Shown: in pieces, positions 45,148 through 55,404 of the stretch
How positions within the stretch are numbered: position 1 is the first letter of the stretch
Layout of the letters: every line of letters begins with the position of its first letter
Assembly (NCBI RefSeq): GCF_008801715.1
Contig: NZ_VZPG01000005.1
Coordinates: 124,001-188,000 of the forward strand
Direction of reading: 5' to 3'
DNA length: 64,000 bases
DNA from: Pseudochrobactrum saccharolyticum
GTDB taxonomy: Bacteria; Pseudomonadota; Alphaproteobacteria; Rhizobiales; Rhizobiaceae
The notes under the pieces: generated by a model
Seen by the model: the letters and a program-made list of their open reading frames with translations, nothing else
What the model was told of the DNA's origin: nothing
Database searches by the model: none
Program-made: the position numbers and the translations under genes

Positions 45148-45179
45148 AAAAGCGGCGGGCCTCAAGCCCGCCGCTTTTT
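45148..45179 (+). terminator. Terminator of dapD
   Basis: AAAAGCGGCGGGC pairs with GCCCGCCGCTTTT, followed by TG. A T-rich exit exists on both strands, so it may also stop the converging small-protein genes. Confidence 0.9.
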
Positions 45180-45196
45180 GTTTGCACTACCGTCAA

Positions 45197-45412
45197 TTAA
45201 CGACGGGTGCTTGCAGGCGAATGATCGTCAAAGCCGTTAGCGGAACCGTCACTATAGGTTTCGGTCTGTGTGCTGGTTACAGTCGCAGTCGCAGTTACAA
45301 ATGTCTGGTCAGCACCATACAGATTGTCTGGAATACCGGCATTTGGATTTTCAGCAAAAGCAGCACCGGCAGTCAGAGCAAGAGCGGCAACAGTCAAAGC
45401 AATCTTTTTCAT
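45197..45412 (-). CDS. Small exported DUF680-like protein, copy 1
   Basis: A 71-residue protein: signal peptide KKIALTVAALALTAGAAFA, then about 50 mature residues beginning ENPNAGIPDNLYG. The second ATG is chosen because AAGGA lies eight bases before it and only two before the first. It resembles small DUF680 proteins of Hyphomicrobiales; function unknown. This is the most diverged of three tandem copies: its mature part differs from copies 2 and 3 at many positions, while the signal peptide is unchanged from copy 2. A hairpin, CCGTC / GACGG, straddles its stop codon. Confidence 0.78.
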   Translation of the reverse strand: MKKIALTVAALALTAGAAFAENPNAGIPDNLYGADQTFVTATATVTSTQTETYSDGSANGFDDHSPASTRR

Positions 45413-45534
45413 TTTCATATTCCTTTTATAGGCCGGTCATTTTCAACGGATCAGTTGGGAGGTCTGTTCATCAGACGTTGAAATCCGGCTGTCATTCATA
45501 ATGTTGATATTATGCGGAACAGGTACCGGCTAAA

Positions 45535-45750
45535 TTAGCCGTTATAGCTGGATGGTGAATTATCACCGAAACCGTGAGCCGAACCGTCAGTAAAGGTTTC
45601 AGCCTGCGTGCTTTTCACGGTTGAAGTGGTAATCACAGGTGTCTTGTCATTGCTGTACAGATCATCAGGAATGCCAACATTTGGATTTTCAGCAAAAGCG
45701 GCACCGGCGGTCAGAGCAAGGGCGGCAACAGTCAAAGCAATCTTTTTCAT
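45535..45750 (-). CDS. Small exported DUF680-like protein, copy 2
   Basis: A 71-residue paralogue: same signal peptide as copy 1, mature start ENPNVGIPDDLYSNDKTP and end GFGDNSPSSYNG. It is almost identical to copy 3. AAGGA lies eight bases before the chosen ATG. A CGGCTA / TAGCCG hairpin (45527-45541) overlaps the stop codon. Probably periplasmic; function unknown. Confidence 0.8.
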   Translation of the reverse strand: MKKIALTVAALALTAGAAFAENPNVGIPDDLYSNDKTPVITTSTVKSTQAETFTDGSAHGFGDNSPSSYNG

Positions 45751-45872
45751 TTTCATATTCCTTTTATAGGCCGGTTATTTTCAACGGATCAGTTGGGAGG
45801 TCTGTTCATCAGACGTTGAAATGCGGCTGTCATTCATAGTGTTAATGTTATGCGGAGGAGGTACCGGCTAAA

Positions 45873-46088
45873 TTAGCCGTTATAGCTGGATGGTGCATTA
45901 TCACCGAAACCGTGTGCGGAACCGTCTGTAAAGGTTTCAGCCTGCGTGCTTTTCACAGTTGAAGTGGTGATCACAGGTGTCTTGTCATTGCTGTACAGAT
46001 CATCAGGAATACCCGCATTTGGGTTTTCAGCAAAAGCTGCTCCGGCAGAAAGAGCAAGTGCAGCAACAGTCAAAGCAATCTTTTTCAT
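45873..46088 (-). CDS. Small exported DUF680-like protein, copy 3
   Basis: A 71-residue paralogue, differing from copy 2 at only three positions (one in the signal peptide, one near the mature start, one in GFGDNAPSSYNG). It is the first copy in the direction of transcription and has its own upstream region. The CGGCTA / TAGCCG stop-codon hairpin is repeated at 45865-45879. Function unknown. Confidence 0.8.
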   Translation of the reverse strand: MKKIALTVAALALSAGAAFAENPNAGIPDDLYSNDKTPVITTSTVKSTQAETFTDGSAHGFGDNAPSSYNG

Positions 46089-46502
46089 TTTCATATTCCT
46101 TGTTCAATTTATGTGAACGTGCTTGGGAGAAGCGCCGTTCCGATGACCCTGAGATAGGAGCCATTGTTTAGGATTTCAACTCACATAAATTTTACGAATA
46201 AATAAAAATTCTGACACAATCTTTCCTTGAAAAAACAAGGAACACATATCAACTCAATAAAATCAATAACTTAATAGTTTAAAAATTCGGCAGATATTTC
46301 AATATTCGCTGTATCGTTCTCTAAATAGAGACATTCCGTTCGTTGTATCGTTCCCAATTGATGAACAATAACAGTTTTATCACAATATTATTACCGGCTG
46401 TTACAGTGCTGTTTTTGGAATTAGATACCGGCAAATCACACAGTGACTCATCAAAGATAGATTCCAGATGCGCCAGCTTGCGGCATCTGCTAAGCCTTGT
46501 GC
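46089..46502. other. AT-rich divergent gap between the DUF680-like array and dapE
   Basis: About 410 bases, strongly AT-rich, likely holding promoters for the small-protein array and dapE. Structures seen are a TTCCTTG / CAAGGAA hairpin (46223-46242), a perfect TCTCTAAATAGAGA palindrome (46318-46331) and a direct repeat TGTATCGTTC (46310 and 46344) flanking that palindrome. No gene was seen. Confidence 0.5.
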
Positions 46503-47690
46503 ATGATGACCACATTTGATCCCGCCGAAAATCTCGCTGCTCTTATCCGCTGCCCGTCAGTTACACCGGCAGAAGGCGGAGCTCTCACAACGCTGCAGGC
46601 AATGCTGGAGCCGCTCGGCTTCAAAATCGAGCGTCCTGTCTTCACCGAAGAAGGCACGCCGGACATAGAAAACCTCTATGCACGCCTCAAAGGCACAGGC
46701 CCGCATCTGATGTTTGCCGGCCATACCGATGTCGTGCCGACCGGTGATCTCTCGCTCTGGAAGCACCCGCCTTTTGCAGCCGTAATTGAGAATGGTGAAC
46801 TCTATGGCCGTGGCGCAGTCGATATGAAAGGTGGCATTGCCTGTTTTGTTGCCGCAACCGCCCGCTATCTGAAAAAGTTTCCGGATCGCAAGCCGAGTAT
46901 TTCTTTCCTGATTACCGGCGACGAAGAAGGCCCTGCAATCAACGGCACAGATAAATTACTGCATTGGGCAAAAGCTAAAGGCGAAAGCTGGGATGCTTCA
47001 CTGGTTGGCGAGCCAACCAATCCTGACCGTCTGGGTGAAACAATTAAAATCGGCCGCCGTGGCTCTGTCACCGGCACGGTAACAGTTCATGGCACACAGG
47101 GGCACGTGGCTTATCCGCATAATGCGGATAATCCGGTGCGCGGTATTATGGCTCTGCTGAACAGCCTGCTGATACCGGCCTATGATCAGGGTACAGAGAA
47201 TTTTCAGGCCACAAATCTGGAAATCACTTCGATTGATGTCGGCAATCCGGCAACTAATGTCATTCCGGCAAAAGCAATCGCCTCATTCAATATCCGCTTC
47301 AATGACACATGGACAGCCGATACTCTGCAAGACGAAGTTACACGTCGTCTGAGCGATGCTGCACAGGACAATCCGTTCCGGCAGGATAAATCGGTGCCAC
47401 TTCACTATGAGTTACAGTGGAGCGAACGCCCGAGCCATGTATTTCTGACCCGCAATGACAAGCTGATTGACTCTCTGAACGATGCGATCAAAGCAGTGAC
47501 CGGCAAACAGGCCACACTTTCCACATCCGGTGGCACATCTGATGCCCGTTTCATTAAAGATTATTGTCCTGTGGTGGAATTCGGTCTTGTCGGCCAGACC
47601 ATGCATATGGCCAATGAGCGGACGTCACTGCAAGACCTTGAAAATCTCACCGCAATTTACGAAAAATTCCTTGAGGGCTTTTTCGCCTGA
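46503..47690 (+). CDS. dapE: Succinyl-diaminopimelate desuccinylase
   Basis: Zinc metallopeptidase-like enzyme that releases succinate from N-succinyl-LL-diaminopimelate, for lysine and peptidoglycan. It has 395 residues from ATG 46503; ATG 46506 is equally possible, and there is no strong ribosome-binding site. [13 protein letters not shown] gives the first metal His and Asp, [11 protein letters not shown] the bridging Asp, ITGDEEGPA the catalytic Glu pair, and GQTMHMANE a late His. The dimerisation domain lies in the middle. Confidence 0.95.
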   Translation: MMTTFDPAENLAALIRCPSVTPAEGGALTTLQAMLEPLGFKIERPVFTEEGTPDIENLYARLKGTGPHLMFAGHTDVVPTGDLSLWKHPPFAAVIENGELYGRGAVDMKGGIACFVAATARYLKKFPDRKPSISFLITGDEEGPAINGTDKLLHWAKAKGESWDASLVGEPTNPDRLGETIKIGRRGSVTGTVTVHGTQGHVAYPHNADNPVRGIMALLNSLLIPAYDQGTENFQATNLEITSIDVGNPATNVIPAKAIASFNIRFNDTWTADTLQDEVTRRLSDAAQDNPFRQDKSVPLHYELQWSERPSHVFLTRNDKLIDSLNDAIKAVTGKQATLSTSGGTSDARFIKDYCPVVEFGLVGQTMHMANERTSLQDLENLTAIYEKFLEGFFA

Positions 47691-47760
47691 GTCATTTTAC
47701 TTCGGGTGCCTGTCGTGAAAACACAGGCACCTCTTTCGCCGTCACTTATACAGGTTGCCC

Positions 47761-48366
47761 ATGCCCAGTTTTGAAGAGATTCAGTATTATTTCTCCGCAG
47801 TCTGGCGCACCATGACCGGCCATCCGGAAGCATTGAATGATCTGAATACGGATGCAGACGGTTTCTGGCGGTCTTTTTATGCAATCCTGATTTCTCTGCC
47901 GCCAATGCTGATCGGTTGGGTCGAAATCGCAGCCCGCCTTACAGAAGGAACAGAAGGCAGCGACGCTACAGCATTGCGCCTTATCAATACGGTCAAGCTC
48001 GGCGCTATTGATATGATTGTCTGGCTGTTACCGCTGCTGATTATCGGCTTTCTCAGCCGCAGCCTTGGCCTTGAACGCCGTTTTTCCACTTATGTAGTCG
48101 CTACCAACTGGACCACCGCGTTATTTGCGTGGATTTATGCCCCGCTTTCATTCCTCAATCTGCTGCTGCCGGATTTGTCTCCGGTCTTCGCAGGCATCGG
48201 TTTCGGGCTGTTTCTGGCGACATTGGTGCTGAGCTACAGGCTCACCCGCGCAGCCTTGCAAAGACCACATAGTTTCGCCGCGCCATTTTTCATTTCTGTA
48301 GTGTTGGGTAGTATTATGCTGACAATCATACTGCAAAATCTGGCAGGTTTTATGCCTGCTCTATAA
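47761..48366 (+). CDS. Conserved multi-pass membrane protein of unknown function
   Basis: A 201-residue protein with about four to five hydrophobic segments after a 40-residue soluble start ([27 protein letters not shown]). I do not recognise a named family. It lies between dapE and truA, as recalled for related genomes. An in-frame TTG lies six bases before ATG 47761. Its 3' end overlaps the converging truA by six bases. Confidence 0.75.
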   Translation: MPSFEEIQYYFSAVWRTMTGHPEALNDLNTDADGFWRSFYAILISLPPMLIGWVEIAARLTEGTEGSDATALRLINTVKLGAIDMIVWLLPLLIIGFLSRSLGLERRFSTYVVATNWTTALFAWIYAPLSFLNLLLPDLSPVFAGIGFGLFLATLVLSYRLTRAALQRPHSFAAPFFISVVLGSIMLTIILQNLAGFMPAL

Positions 48367-49116
48367 AATCAGCGGATAATCCGCACCGATCATATAGAGG
48401 CCATGGGCAGGTGCCACGACACCGCAGGCTTTGCGGTCACGTGCTTCCAGTGCCGCCACCAGATCGTCATTGGTCCAGCGGCCTGTACCAACTTCGCTGA
48501 TGCTGCCAACCAGTGACCGCACCTGATTATGCAGGAAAGACCGTGCAGAGGCCCGCACCTCAATCAACTCGCCATGGCGCTGCACATTCAAGAGATCAAG
48601 CGTTTTAACAGGGCTTTTGGACTGGCACTGTGTGGAGCGGAATGTCGTAAAATCATGCAGACCGACAAGCAATTGTGCGGCCTCGTGCATGGCATCCGTA
48701 TCCAGCTTTTTCGCTACCCACCAGGCACGGCTGGCTTCCAGCGCCAAAGGTGTGCGACGATTGATAATGCGGTAAATATAATGCCGTCCCAGCGCGCTGA
48801 AACGCGCATCAAAATGATCCGGCACTTTCTCGACATTAATCAGAAAGACGCTCTCTTTATCCAGTGCCAGATAGGCATTGACGGCATCGCGTACTTTGGA
48901 TGCGCCCCAATCCTTGGTCAGGTCAACATGGGCTGTCTGTTGAAAAGCATGAACGCCGGCATCGGTACGCCCTGCAGCCCCGATTGAATTACTGTCACCA
49001 CAGAATTTGAAAATCGCGGCTTCAATAGCCCCCTGCACCGTCGGCGCATTATCCTGCCGCTGCCATCCGGCATAGGGTGAACCATCATATTCAACTGTCA
49101 GGCGATAACGCGGCAC
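48361..49116 (-). CDS. truA: tRNA pseudouridine(38-40) synthase
   Basis: A 251-residue TruA enzyme that makes pseudouridine at positions 38-40 of tRNA anticodon stems. The catalytic Asp lies in [25 protein letters not shown] and [21 protein letters not shown] are family signatures. It starts at GTG 49116 immediately after the stop of the acetyltransferase gene, with GGAG upstream, so translation is coupled in the fmt-GNAT-truA cluster. Confidence 0.95.
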   Translation of the reverse strand: MPRYRLTVEYDGSPYAGWQRQDNAPTVQGAIEAAIFKFCGDSNSIGAAGRTDAGVHAFQQTAHVDLTKDWGASKVRDAVNAYLALDKESVFLINVEKVPDHFDARFSALGRHYIYRIINRRTPLALEASRAWWVAKKLDTDAMHEAAQLLVGLHDFTTFRSTQCQSKSPVKTLDLLNVQRHGELIEVRASARSFLHNQVRSLVGSISEVGTGRWTNDDLVAALEARDRKACGVVAPAHGLYMIGADYPLIL

Positions 49117-49644
49117 TCAATTTTCTCCGAATGCAGAAGCATAAATCAATTTGCCCTGTATGGTCGCACAAGGCTTACTCTCTGTGAGATATTTCAATTG
49201 CAGATATTGTGCAGGATAAGGACTTTCAAACTGAGCAGCATCGGCAACGCTGTAACCGAAGCGGCCATAATAGGCGGGATCGCCTAAGACAATGCTCAGA
49301 ACCTCACCTTGCTGAACCAGCAGCTTGTGCGCAGCTTCAACCAGCGCACTGCCCAGCCCCGTCCGTTGCATTTCCGGTGACACAGCAAGCGGCGCCAAAG
49401 CAACAGCAGCAAGACGATTGCCGGACTGTTCGACCCATAATCTGGAAAACAGGATATGTCCGGCAATTTGACCGTCAATTTCCGCAACCAGCTCCAGCAT
49501 AATGTCACCGTCAGCGGCCAGCTTGCGCACCAATGCAACCTCATCAGCCCCGTCAAAAGCAGCAGTAATCACACCATCAATCATTGAGCGATCCTGCTCT
49601 CTGACGGGACGGATATCCGGCTGCTTGACGGGAGAATGACTCAT
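49117..49644 (-). CDS. GNAT-family N-acetyltransferase
   Basis: A 175-residue acetyltransferase of the COG3153 type. The acetyl-CoA loop is in [20 protein letters not shown] (Q/RxxGxG/A), after the β-strand [27 protein letters not shown] is the late conserved block. The substrate is unknown. The start overlaps the fmt stop as ATGA, and truA starts right after its own stop. GNAT genes in this place with fmt and def are tempting as N-terminal acetylases, but that is speculation. Confidence 0.88.
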   Translation of the reverse strand: MSHSPVKQPDIRPVREQDRSMIDGVITAAFDGADEVALVRKLAADGDIMLELVAEIDGQIAGHILFSRLWVEQSGNRLAAVALAPLAVSPEMQRTGLGSALVEAAHKLLVQQGEVLSIVLGDPAYYGRFGYSVADAAQFESPYPAQYLQLKYLTESKPCATIQGKLIYASAFGEN

Positions 49645-50576
49645 GGCAGAATTGTACCGGTTGCGAGCTTAACGCCATTGCAGAATTCTGCAGCGCTGAC
49701 AGCCTTGCCACCCGCTTTTTGTACCAGCGTCAGCGCAATTGCACCGTCACCACAGGCAATCACCAGCTGACCTTCCAGCACTTCACCGGCTTTGCCAGCG
49801 CCATCAGCGATCACCGAGCGCAGCACTTTTACGCGCTCAAGCTGACCATTGATTTCCATCTTGCACCATGCCCCCGGAAACGGGCTCAGCCCACGGATAC
49901 GGTCATGCACGGCCTGCGCAGGTTGCGACCAGTCGATACGCGCTTCGGATTTTTCAATCTTGGAGGCATAGGTCACGCCATCTTCTGACTGCGGATTGAG
50001 CTTCAGACTGTCACGCTCCAGTGCAGCCATAGCACGCACCATCAGATCGGCACCGGTAATGCTCAAACGATCATGCAATTCACCGCAGGTCATATTCGGA
50101 GTGATGGTAATTTTCTCGACCATGGCCACAGGACCGGTATCCAGCCCCTCATCCATTTTCATAATCATCATGCCAGTCTCGGCATCACCAGCCATAATCG
50201 CCCGCTGGATCGGCGCCGCACCGCGCCAGCGCGGCAACAGAGACGCATGACCATTATAACAACCAAGTGCGGGCGCTTCGAGAATAGCCTTTGGCAGCAA
50301 CATGCCATAGGCAACAACCACAGCGACATCCGCATTCAGATCACGGAAAATCTGCTGTTCTTCTTCACTTTTCAGGCTTTTCGGGGTGAAAACAGGAATA
50401 CCGAATTCTTCCGCTTTTTCATGCACCGGCGATTTTGTCAGTTCCAGACCACGACGACCAGCCGGACGCGGCGGTTGGCTATAAACAGCAACAATCTCAT
50501 AGCCCTGTCCGATCAGCGCTGTCATCACCGGAACAGAAAATTCCGGCGTGCCCATAAACACAATACGTAACGACAT
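49641..50576 (-). CDS. fmt: Methionyl-tRNA formyltransferase
   Basis: A 311-residue enzyme that formylates initiator Met-t[15 protein letters not shown] opens the Rossmann-like domain. [20 protein letters not shown] contains the formyl-transfer Asn and His, and [14 protein letters not shown] the catalytic Asp. The OB-like C-terminal domain binds tRNA. It forms a translation-initiation cluster with def upstream and truA downstream. The gap to def is about 50 bases. Confidence 0.96.
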   Translation of the reverse strand: MSLRIVFMGTPEFSVPVMTALIGQGYEIVAVYSQPPRPAGRRGLELTKSPVHEKAEEFGIPVFTPKSLKSEEEQQIFRDLNADVAVVVAYGMLLPKAILEAPALGCYNGHASLLPRWRGAAPIQRAIMAGDAETGMMIMKMDEGLDTGPVAMVEKITITPNMTCGELHDRLSITGADLMVRAMAALERDSLKLNPQSEDGVTYASKIEKSEARIDWSQPAQAVHDRIRGLSPFPGAWCKMEINGQLERVKVLRSVIADGAGKAGEVLEGQLVIACGDGAIALTLVQKAGGKAVSAAEFCNGVKLATGTILP

Positions 50577-50625
50577 AGACTATCCTACCTACACTCTCTG
50601 ACCTGACCGTAATTCAGCCTGTGCT

Positions 50626-51159
50626 TCAGATTTTTTTACCCGAAGCCGGCACATGGGTTTTAGCCAGTTTTTTGAATTTCTTGATCACCATATCCCGCTT
50701 GAGCTTGGAAATATGGTCGATAAAAAGTACGCCATCCAGATGGTCAATCTCATGCTGCAGACAGGTAGCCATCAGGCCCTCAGCTTTGATTTCCTGCGGT
50801 TTACCGTCCAGATCCTGATAGGTCACGCGCACAGTCGCAGGACGTTCCACTTCCGCATAATAATCAGGGATCGAGAGGCAACCTTCTTCATAGCTGCTCG
50901 GCTCATCCGAGCGCTCGACAATCACCGGATTGATGAAGACATGCGGCGCAGGGGCATCGCCCTCTTTCGCCAGATCAATCACCACCATACGGATCGGCTC
51001 AGCCACCTGAATTGCAGCCAGACCAATACCCGGCGCATCATACATCGTGGCAAACATATCATCAGAAAATTTACGCAAATCCGCATCGAAACGCTCAACG
51101 GGTTTGGAAACCTGACGCAAGACCGGATCAGGAATAAAAATAATCGGCTTAATGGTCAT
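50626..51159 (-). CDS. def: Peptide deformylase
   Basis: A 177-residue metalloenzyme that removes formyl from nascent proteins. ATG 51159 gives the usual start ([14 protein letters not shown]); the longer frame adds 20 residues. All three motifs are intact: [13 protein letters not shown] (metal Cys) and HEIDHLDG (two metal His and the catalytic Glu). It lies upstream of fmt on the same strand. Confidence 0.96.
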   Translation of the reverse strand: MTIKPIIFIPDPVLRQVSKPVERFDADLRKFSDDMFATMYDAPGIGLAAIQVAEPIRMVVIDLAKEGDAPAPHVFINPVIVERSDEPSSYEEGCLSIPDYYAEVERPATVRVTYQDLDGKPQEIKAEGLMATCLQHEIDHLDGVLFIDHISKLKRDMVIKKFKKLAKTHVPASGKKI

Positions 51160-51337
51160 CACAGTGATCCGGTGTTGCAAATGATTGAAAATATCTGACA
51201 CCCGCGCAGGCAGGCACAATCGGAATGATGTCCGATCTAATCTCTCAGCACTCCGCCGTCAATAAATTACATGAGATGAATAAAAATTTGTTCACGTTTT
51301 ATTCTTATATTTACCGCGAATCGTGTAATCTTTATCT

Positions 51338-52564
51338 ATGGAAACATTATCTGCTTCAGAAATACCGGCATCCTTTGCGGGTGCTCTCGGCCTCAGCCCC
51401 GCCCAGTTTTTGCTGGCGGCGGGCGGTTTTGTTCTGCTCATCATCCTCCTGCTGTTCTGGCTGTCCGGCCGTAACAGCAGAACGATGTTGCATGCACAAT
51501 TCCAGTCGGAAGAGCGGGCGCGCGAGGCAGAAATGCAAATGCAGTCGATCCTGAAAAGTCAGGCAGAGATGCAGGGCCGGATGCAAACGATGGCTGAACT
51601 TTTCGGCGCCAGACAGGCAGAACTCAACAAATCCATCCGCGACCGGCTCGACGGCATGACCAGTCATCTTGGCCGCAGTATCAATGAACAGACCCGCTCG
51701 ACCCATGAAAACTTAAGCAAGTTGCAGGAGCGGCTGGCGGTGATCGACACCGCGCAGAACAATATCCAGTCTCTCGCCGGTCAGGTTGTGCAATTGCAGG
51801 CCATCCTAGCCAATAAGCAAACGCGGGGCGCTTTCGGCCAATCGCGGATGGAAGCAATTATTGCCGACGGTCTGCCAATGGGTGCCTATGAATTTCAGGC
51901 TACACTCTCCAATGGCATGCGCCCTGATTGTCTAGTGCGGATGCCCAACGGTACAGCCTCATTAGTGGTCGATGCCAAATTCCCGCTGGAAAGCTGGAAT
52001 GCATTGAAGGTCTCTGAGACACCGGAAGCCAAACGTCATTACGAACAGCTGTTCCGCCGTGATATGGAGGTACATATCCGTGACATTGCTGCCAAATATT
52101 TCATCAGCGGAGAAACACAGGATACGGCTTTTCTGTTTGTGCCGTCAGAATCGATCTTTGCGGAAATTCACGAGAATTTTGAGGTGATTATTCAGCGGGC
52201 ACATCGTTCCCGCGTGGTTATCGTCTCGCCTTCCCTGCTGATGCTCTCCATTCAGGTCATCCAATCCGTGCTCAAAGATGCGCGGATGCGGGAACAGGCG
52301 CATCTCATTCAGGGAGAAGTTGTGCGGCTGATGGATGATGTATCGCGCCTTGATGAGCGTGTGCGCAAATTACAAACCCATTTCTCACAAGCCAGCCGCG
52401 ACATTGACGATATTCTGATTTCATCTTCCAAAGTCACCCGCCGCGGCGCGAAGATTGAAGCATTGGAACTGGGCGATAATCCGGATAATCACGAGCAGAA
52501 AAAAGCGCCGCAGCAACAGTCTTTACCGCAGAACCGTGCCCCTTCTGCACCACGCTTTTTATAG
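51338..52564 (+). CDS. rmuC: DNA recombination protein RmuC
   Basis: A 408-residue protein: an N-terminal membrane helix (FLLAAGGFVLLIILLLFWL), a long coiled coil (about 55-165), then the RmuC domain with the PD-(D/E)XK-like core LVVDAKFPLESW and FIPSE-type block AFLFVPSESIFAEI. RmuC limits certain DNA rearrangements in E. coli. It diverges from def. Confidence 0.94.
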   Translation: METLSASEIPASFAGALGLSPAQFLLAAGGFVLLIILLLFWLSGRNSRTMLHAQFQSEERAREAEMQMQSILKSQAEMQGRMQTMAELFGARQAELNKSIRDRLDGMTSHLGRSINEQTRSTHENLSKLQERLAVIDTAQNNIQSLAGQVVQLQAILANKQTRGAFGQSRMEAIIADGLPMGAYEFQATLSNGMRPDCLVRMPNGTASLVVDAKFPLESWNALKVSETPEAKRHYEQLFRRDMEVHIRDIAAKYFISGETQDTAFLFVPSESIFAEIHENFEVIIQRAHRSRVVIVSPSLLMLSIQVIQSVLKDARMREQAHLIQGEVVRLMDDVSRLDERVRKLQTHFSQASRDIDDILISSSKVTRRGAKIEALELGDNPDNHEQKKAPQQQSLPQNRAPSAPRFL

Positions 52565-52910
52565 GGGGCAATCTCGCGGAATCTATCTCTGAAAACAGGA
52601 TTATAAGCCTTTGCAAACGTGGCCAAAATCCTGTTCAAGGCACAACAGAGCCTTATTTTATGTAATAAAATTAACCATTTCAGCTATCTGCGTCACAATA
52701 AATAAAGACGAAACCAGCAATCCGCGCCTGTTCAGTTCACATATATCCGCCTCGAAACCGGAAAGCCGCAGCGGAATCTCTGCCTCACATTATGCCCGCA
52801 ACACTTTGCCCGCCAAATAAAAAAGCCGGACGCACATTGCATCCGGCTTTAACTCTACAATAAAAATCAGCTAGTTACGTTTTATATATTACCTAAAGAC
52901 CAGAGCCTGA
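52565..52910. other. Gap between rmuC and the SelT-like gene
   Basis: About 345 bases between converging genes. Apart from the terminator at 52820-52850 I see no gene, repeat or RNA. Confidence 0.5.
52820..52850 (-). terminator. Terminator of the SelT-like gene
   Basis: AAAGCCGGA (52822-52830) and TCCGGCTTT (52842-52850); on the minus strand followed by TTTTATTT. Confidence 0.85.
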
Positions 52911-53162
52911 TCAGCCCTTCATTGTCTCACGAATACGGGCAACCAGCGCATCACTTTCCGGAAAGCCGTTTTCAGCTTTACGATCCCATACCACCTTATC
53001 ATTCAGACGGATGATGTAATTGCCATCTCCGCCCGGAATAAGCGCGATCTCACCGACTTCATCACCGAATGCCTGCAACAATTCCTGAGCCGCCCATGCA
53101 GCACGGAGCATCCAGTTACACTGGATGCAATATTCAATGGTAATACGTGGTTTAGCAGTCAT
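52911..53162 (-). CDS. SelT/SelW/SelH-type (Rdx) thioredoxin-fold protein
   Basis: An 83-residue protein. ATG 53162 is preferred to an upstream start because AGGAT precedes it and it gives the family's MTAKPRITIEYCIQCNW start. The CxxC redox motif (CIQC) takes the place of the CxxU of animal selenoproteins W and T. IALIPGGDGNYIIRLND and WDRKAENGFPES are typical of the Rdx family. The role is probably thiol redox; the partner is unknown. Confidence 0.87.
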   Translation of the reverse strand: MTAKPRITIEYCIQCNWMLRAAWAAQELLQAFGDEVGEIALIPGGDGNYIIRLNDKVVWDRKAENGFPESDALVARIRETMKG

Positions 53163-53235
53163 ATCGAAATATCCTATATTAAGTAGAGCGTTCCCGTTCA
53201 TATTGAATCGTTAGAACCACTCTACTCTTTTGTTT

Positions 53236-53285
53236 TACGCATTTTCCTACGCAAAACCGGTTCCCACTTTTGCTGGAAATGCTCT
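53236..53285. repeat. Palindromic intergenic repeat, copy A5
   Basis: Inverted copy of A4 (40303-40350): read on the minus strand it begins GAGCATTTCCAGCAAAAG and ends GCGTAGGAAAATGCG. It lies between lepA and the SelT-like gene. Confidence 0.8.
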
Positions 53286-53310
53286 AAAACAAACCCGCCG
53301 GAAGGCGGGT
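53286..53310 (-). terminator. Terminator of lepA
   Basis: ACCCGCC and GGCGGGT form a 7-bp stem with loop GGAA; on the minus strand TTGTTTT follows. Confidence 0.8.
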
Positions 53311-53332
53311 CTGCTCGAAATCTCTGAAGTGA

Positions 53333-55141
53333 TTATTCATCACCCATTTTAAGCGCCTGAATAAAGGCTTCCTGCGGAATTTCCACCTTACCGAACTGAC
53401 GCATGCGCTTCTTACCTTCCTTCTGTTTTTCCAGAAGTTTGCGCTTACGCGAAACGTCACCGCCGTAACATTTTGCCGTCACATCCTTACGCAGAGCCGA
53501 GATCGTCTCACGCGCAACAATACGTCCGCCAATAGCCGCCTGAATCGGAATCTTGAACATATGCTGCGGGATCAGGTCTTTCAGCTTTTCACACAGCACG
53601 CGGCCACGTTTTTCAGCGGCAGAACGGTGTACAAGCATGGAGAGTGCATCAACCGGCTCGTCATTGACGAGGATCGACATCTTCACCAGATCACCTTCTT
53701 TATATTCCGACAGATTATAGTCGAAAGAAGCATAGCCTTTGGAAATCGACTTCAGGCGATCGTAGAAATCGAACACCACTTCGTTGAGCGGCAGTTCATA
53801 AGTCACCATCGCACGCGGGCCGACATAAGACAGATCGACCTGAATACCACGACGCTCCTGACAGAGTTTCAGGATCGAACCGAGATAATCATCCGGCGTC
53901 AGAATCGTCGCTTTAATCCACGGCTCTTCAATAGAAGTGATTTTCACCACATCCGGCATATCTGCCGGATTGTGCAGTTCCTTCACCGAACCGTCGAGCA
54001 TATTCATGCGATAGACAACGGAAGGAGCGGTAGCGATCAGATCAAGATCAAATTCGCGGGAAAGGCGTTCCTGAATGATTTCAAGATGCAACAGTCCGAG
54101 GAAACCGCAACGGAAACCAAAGCCCAGAGCGGCCGATGTTTCCATTTCAAAGGAGAAGCTCGCATCATTGAGACGCAGCTTGCCCATGGCAGCACGCAAA
54201 TCTTCAAAATCAGCCGCATCCACAGGGAACAGACCGCAGAACACCACCGGCTGAGCAGGTTTGAAACCCGGCAGCATGGTTGTTGTCGGACGTTTGTCTT
54301 CGGTGATCGTATCACCAACGCGGGTATCCGCCACTTCCTTGATCGAAGCGGTGATAAAGCCAAGCTCACCCGGCCCCAGATCTTCAACAGCCACCATTTT
54401 CGGTGTGAATACGCCGACGCGCTCCACCGGATATTTGGCACCTGTGCCCATCATACGGATGGTCTGGCCTTTTTTCAGCACACCGTCGATGATGCGAACC
54501 AGCACGATCACGCCTAGATAGGTGTCATACCAGCTATCCACCAGCATGGCTTTGAGCGGTGCATCACGGTCGCCTTCTTTTGGCGGCGGCAGGCGCTCAA
54601 CAATCGCTTCCAGCACATCCGGAATACCCAGACCGCTTTTCGCGGAAATTTCCACGGCATCCGATGCGTCGATACCGATCACATCTTCAACCTGTTCTTT
54701 CACACGCTCAGGATCAGCCGCAGGCAGATCAATCTTGTTCAGCACAACAACCAGATCATGATTATTGTCGATTGCCTGGTAAACATTGGCCAGCGTCTGC
54801 GCTTCCACGCCCTGAGACGCGTCTACCACCAGCAGCGAACCTTCACAGGCCGCTAATGAGCGGGAAACCTCATAGGCAAAGTCAACGTGCCCCGGGGTGT
54901 CGATCAGGTTGAGAACATAGTCCTCACCGTTTTTCGCACGATAATTCAGGCGAACAGTCTGCGCCTTGATCGTGATGCCGCGCTCGCGCTCGATATCCAT
55001 CGAGTCGAGCACCTGCTCTTTCATTTCACGATTATCAAGGCCGCCGGTTGCTTGAATCAAACGGTCGGCAAGTGTCGACTTCCCATGATCAATATGGGCG
55101 ACGATGGAAAAATTCCGGATATGGTCAAGTGGTGTGCTCAT
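53333..55141 (-). CDS. lepA: Elongation factor 4 (LepA)
   Basis: A 602-residue translational GTPase, typical length. G1 is [15 protein letters not shown]3 is DTPGHVDF and G4 is [10 protein letters not shown]. The C-terminal LepA-specific domain contains [24 protein letters not shown] and ends [12 protein letters not shown]. It can back-translocate ribosomes or help initiation and biogenesis. It is monocistronic, diverging from the next gene with 263 bases between. Confidence 0.97.
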   Translation of the reverse strand: MSTPLDHIRNFSIVAHIDHGKSTLADRLIQATGGLDNREMKEQVLDSMDIERERGITIKAQTVRLNYRAKNGEDYVLNLIDTPGHVDFAYEVSRSLAACEGSLLVVDASQGVEAQTLANVYQAIDNNHDLVVVLNKIDLPAADPERVKEQVEDVIGIDASDAVEISAKSGLGIPDVLEAIVERLPPPKEGDRDAPLKAMLVDSWYDTYLGVIVLVRIIDGVLKKGQTIRMMGTGAKYPVERVGVFTPKMVAVEDLGPGELGFITASIKEVADTRVGDTITEDKRPTTTMLPGFKPAQPVVFCGLFPVDAADFEDLRAAMGKLRLNDASFSFEMETSAALGFGFRCGFLGLLHLEIIQERLSREFDLDLIATAPSVVYRMNMLDGSVKELHNPADMPDVVKITSIEEPWIKATILTPDDYLGSILKLCQERRGIQVDLSYVGPRAMVTYELPLNEVVFDFYDRLKSISKGYASFDYNLSEYKEGDLVKMSILVNDEPVDALSMLVHRSAAEKRGRVLCEKLKDLIPQHMFKIPIQAAIGGRIVARETISALRKDVTAKCYGGDVSRKRKLLEKQKEGKKRMRQFGKVEIPQEAFIQALKMGDE

Positions 55142-55404
55142 GCGCGCGATTTAGCAGCAGATTTGCGCAAAGGCAAAGGGGATTCATGCAAATCGGGGCA
55201 AAACAAAGCTTAAAGTGTAATCTTTCGGGGTATGGTGCATTATGTCCCCTTTGCGAAACGGCAAAAAACCAGTAAAGCGTGACCCCAAAGCTGGCAGAAC
55301 GCGCAAGACATCGCGGGGCAGCACTGGAAAGTTTACTGCATAGAGATGGCAATATCCGCTATGCAGCTATCATGCCGCAATAAGACCGGCGCAGGAGACA
55401 GGTC

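Larger units (their letters stand above)
45197..46088 (-). repeat. 338-bp tandem triplication carrying the DUF680-like genes
   Basis: The three stop codons fall at 45197, 45535 and 45873, exactly 338 bases apart. The intergenic parts of units 1 and 2 (45413-45534 and 45751-45872) are almost identical, differing at only about seven positions. The third copy has a different upstream sequence, so it lies at the edge of the array. Confidence 0.85.

Noticed and set aside
46310-46353. Direct repeat TGTATCGTTC flanking a palindrome as a miniature transposon
   Set aside because: Only 34 bases apart with no terminal inverted repeats or duplication pattern; noted in the gap entry only.
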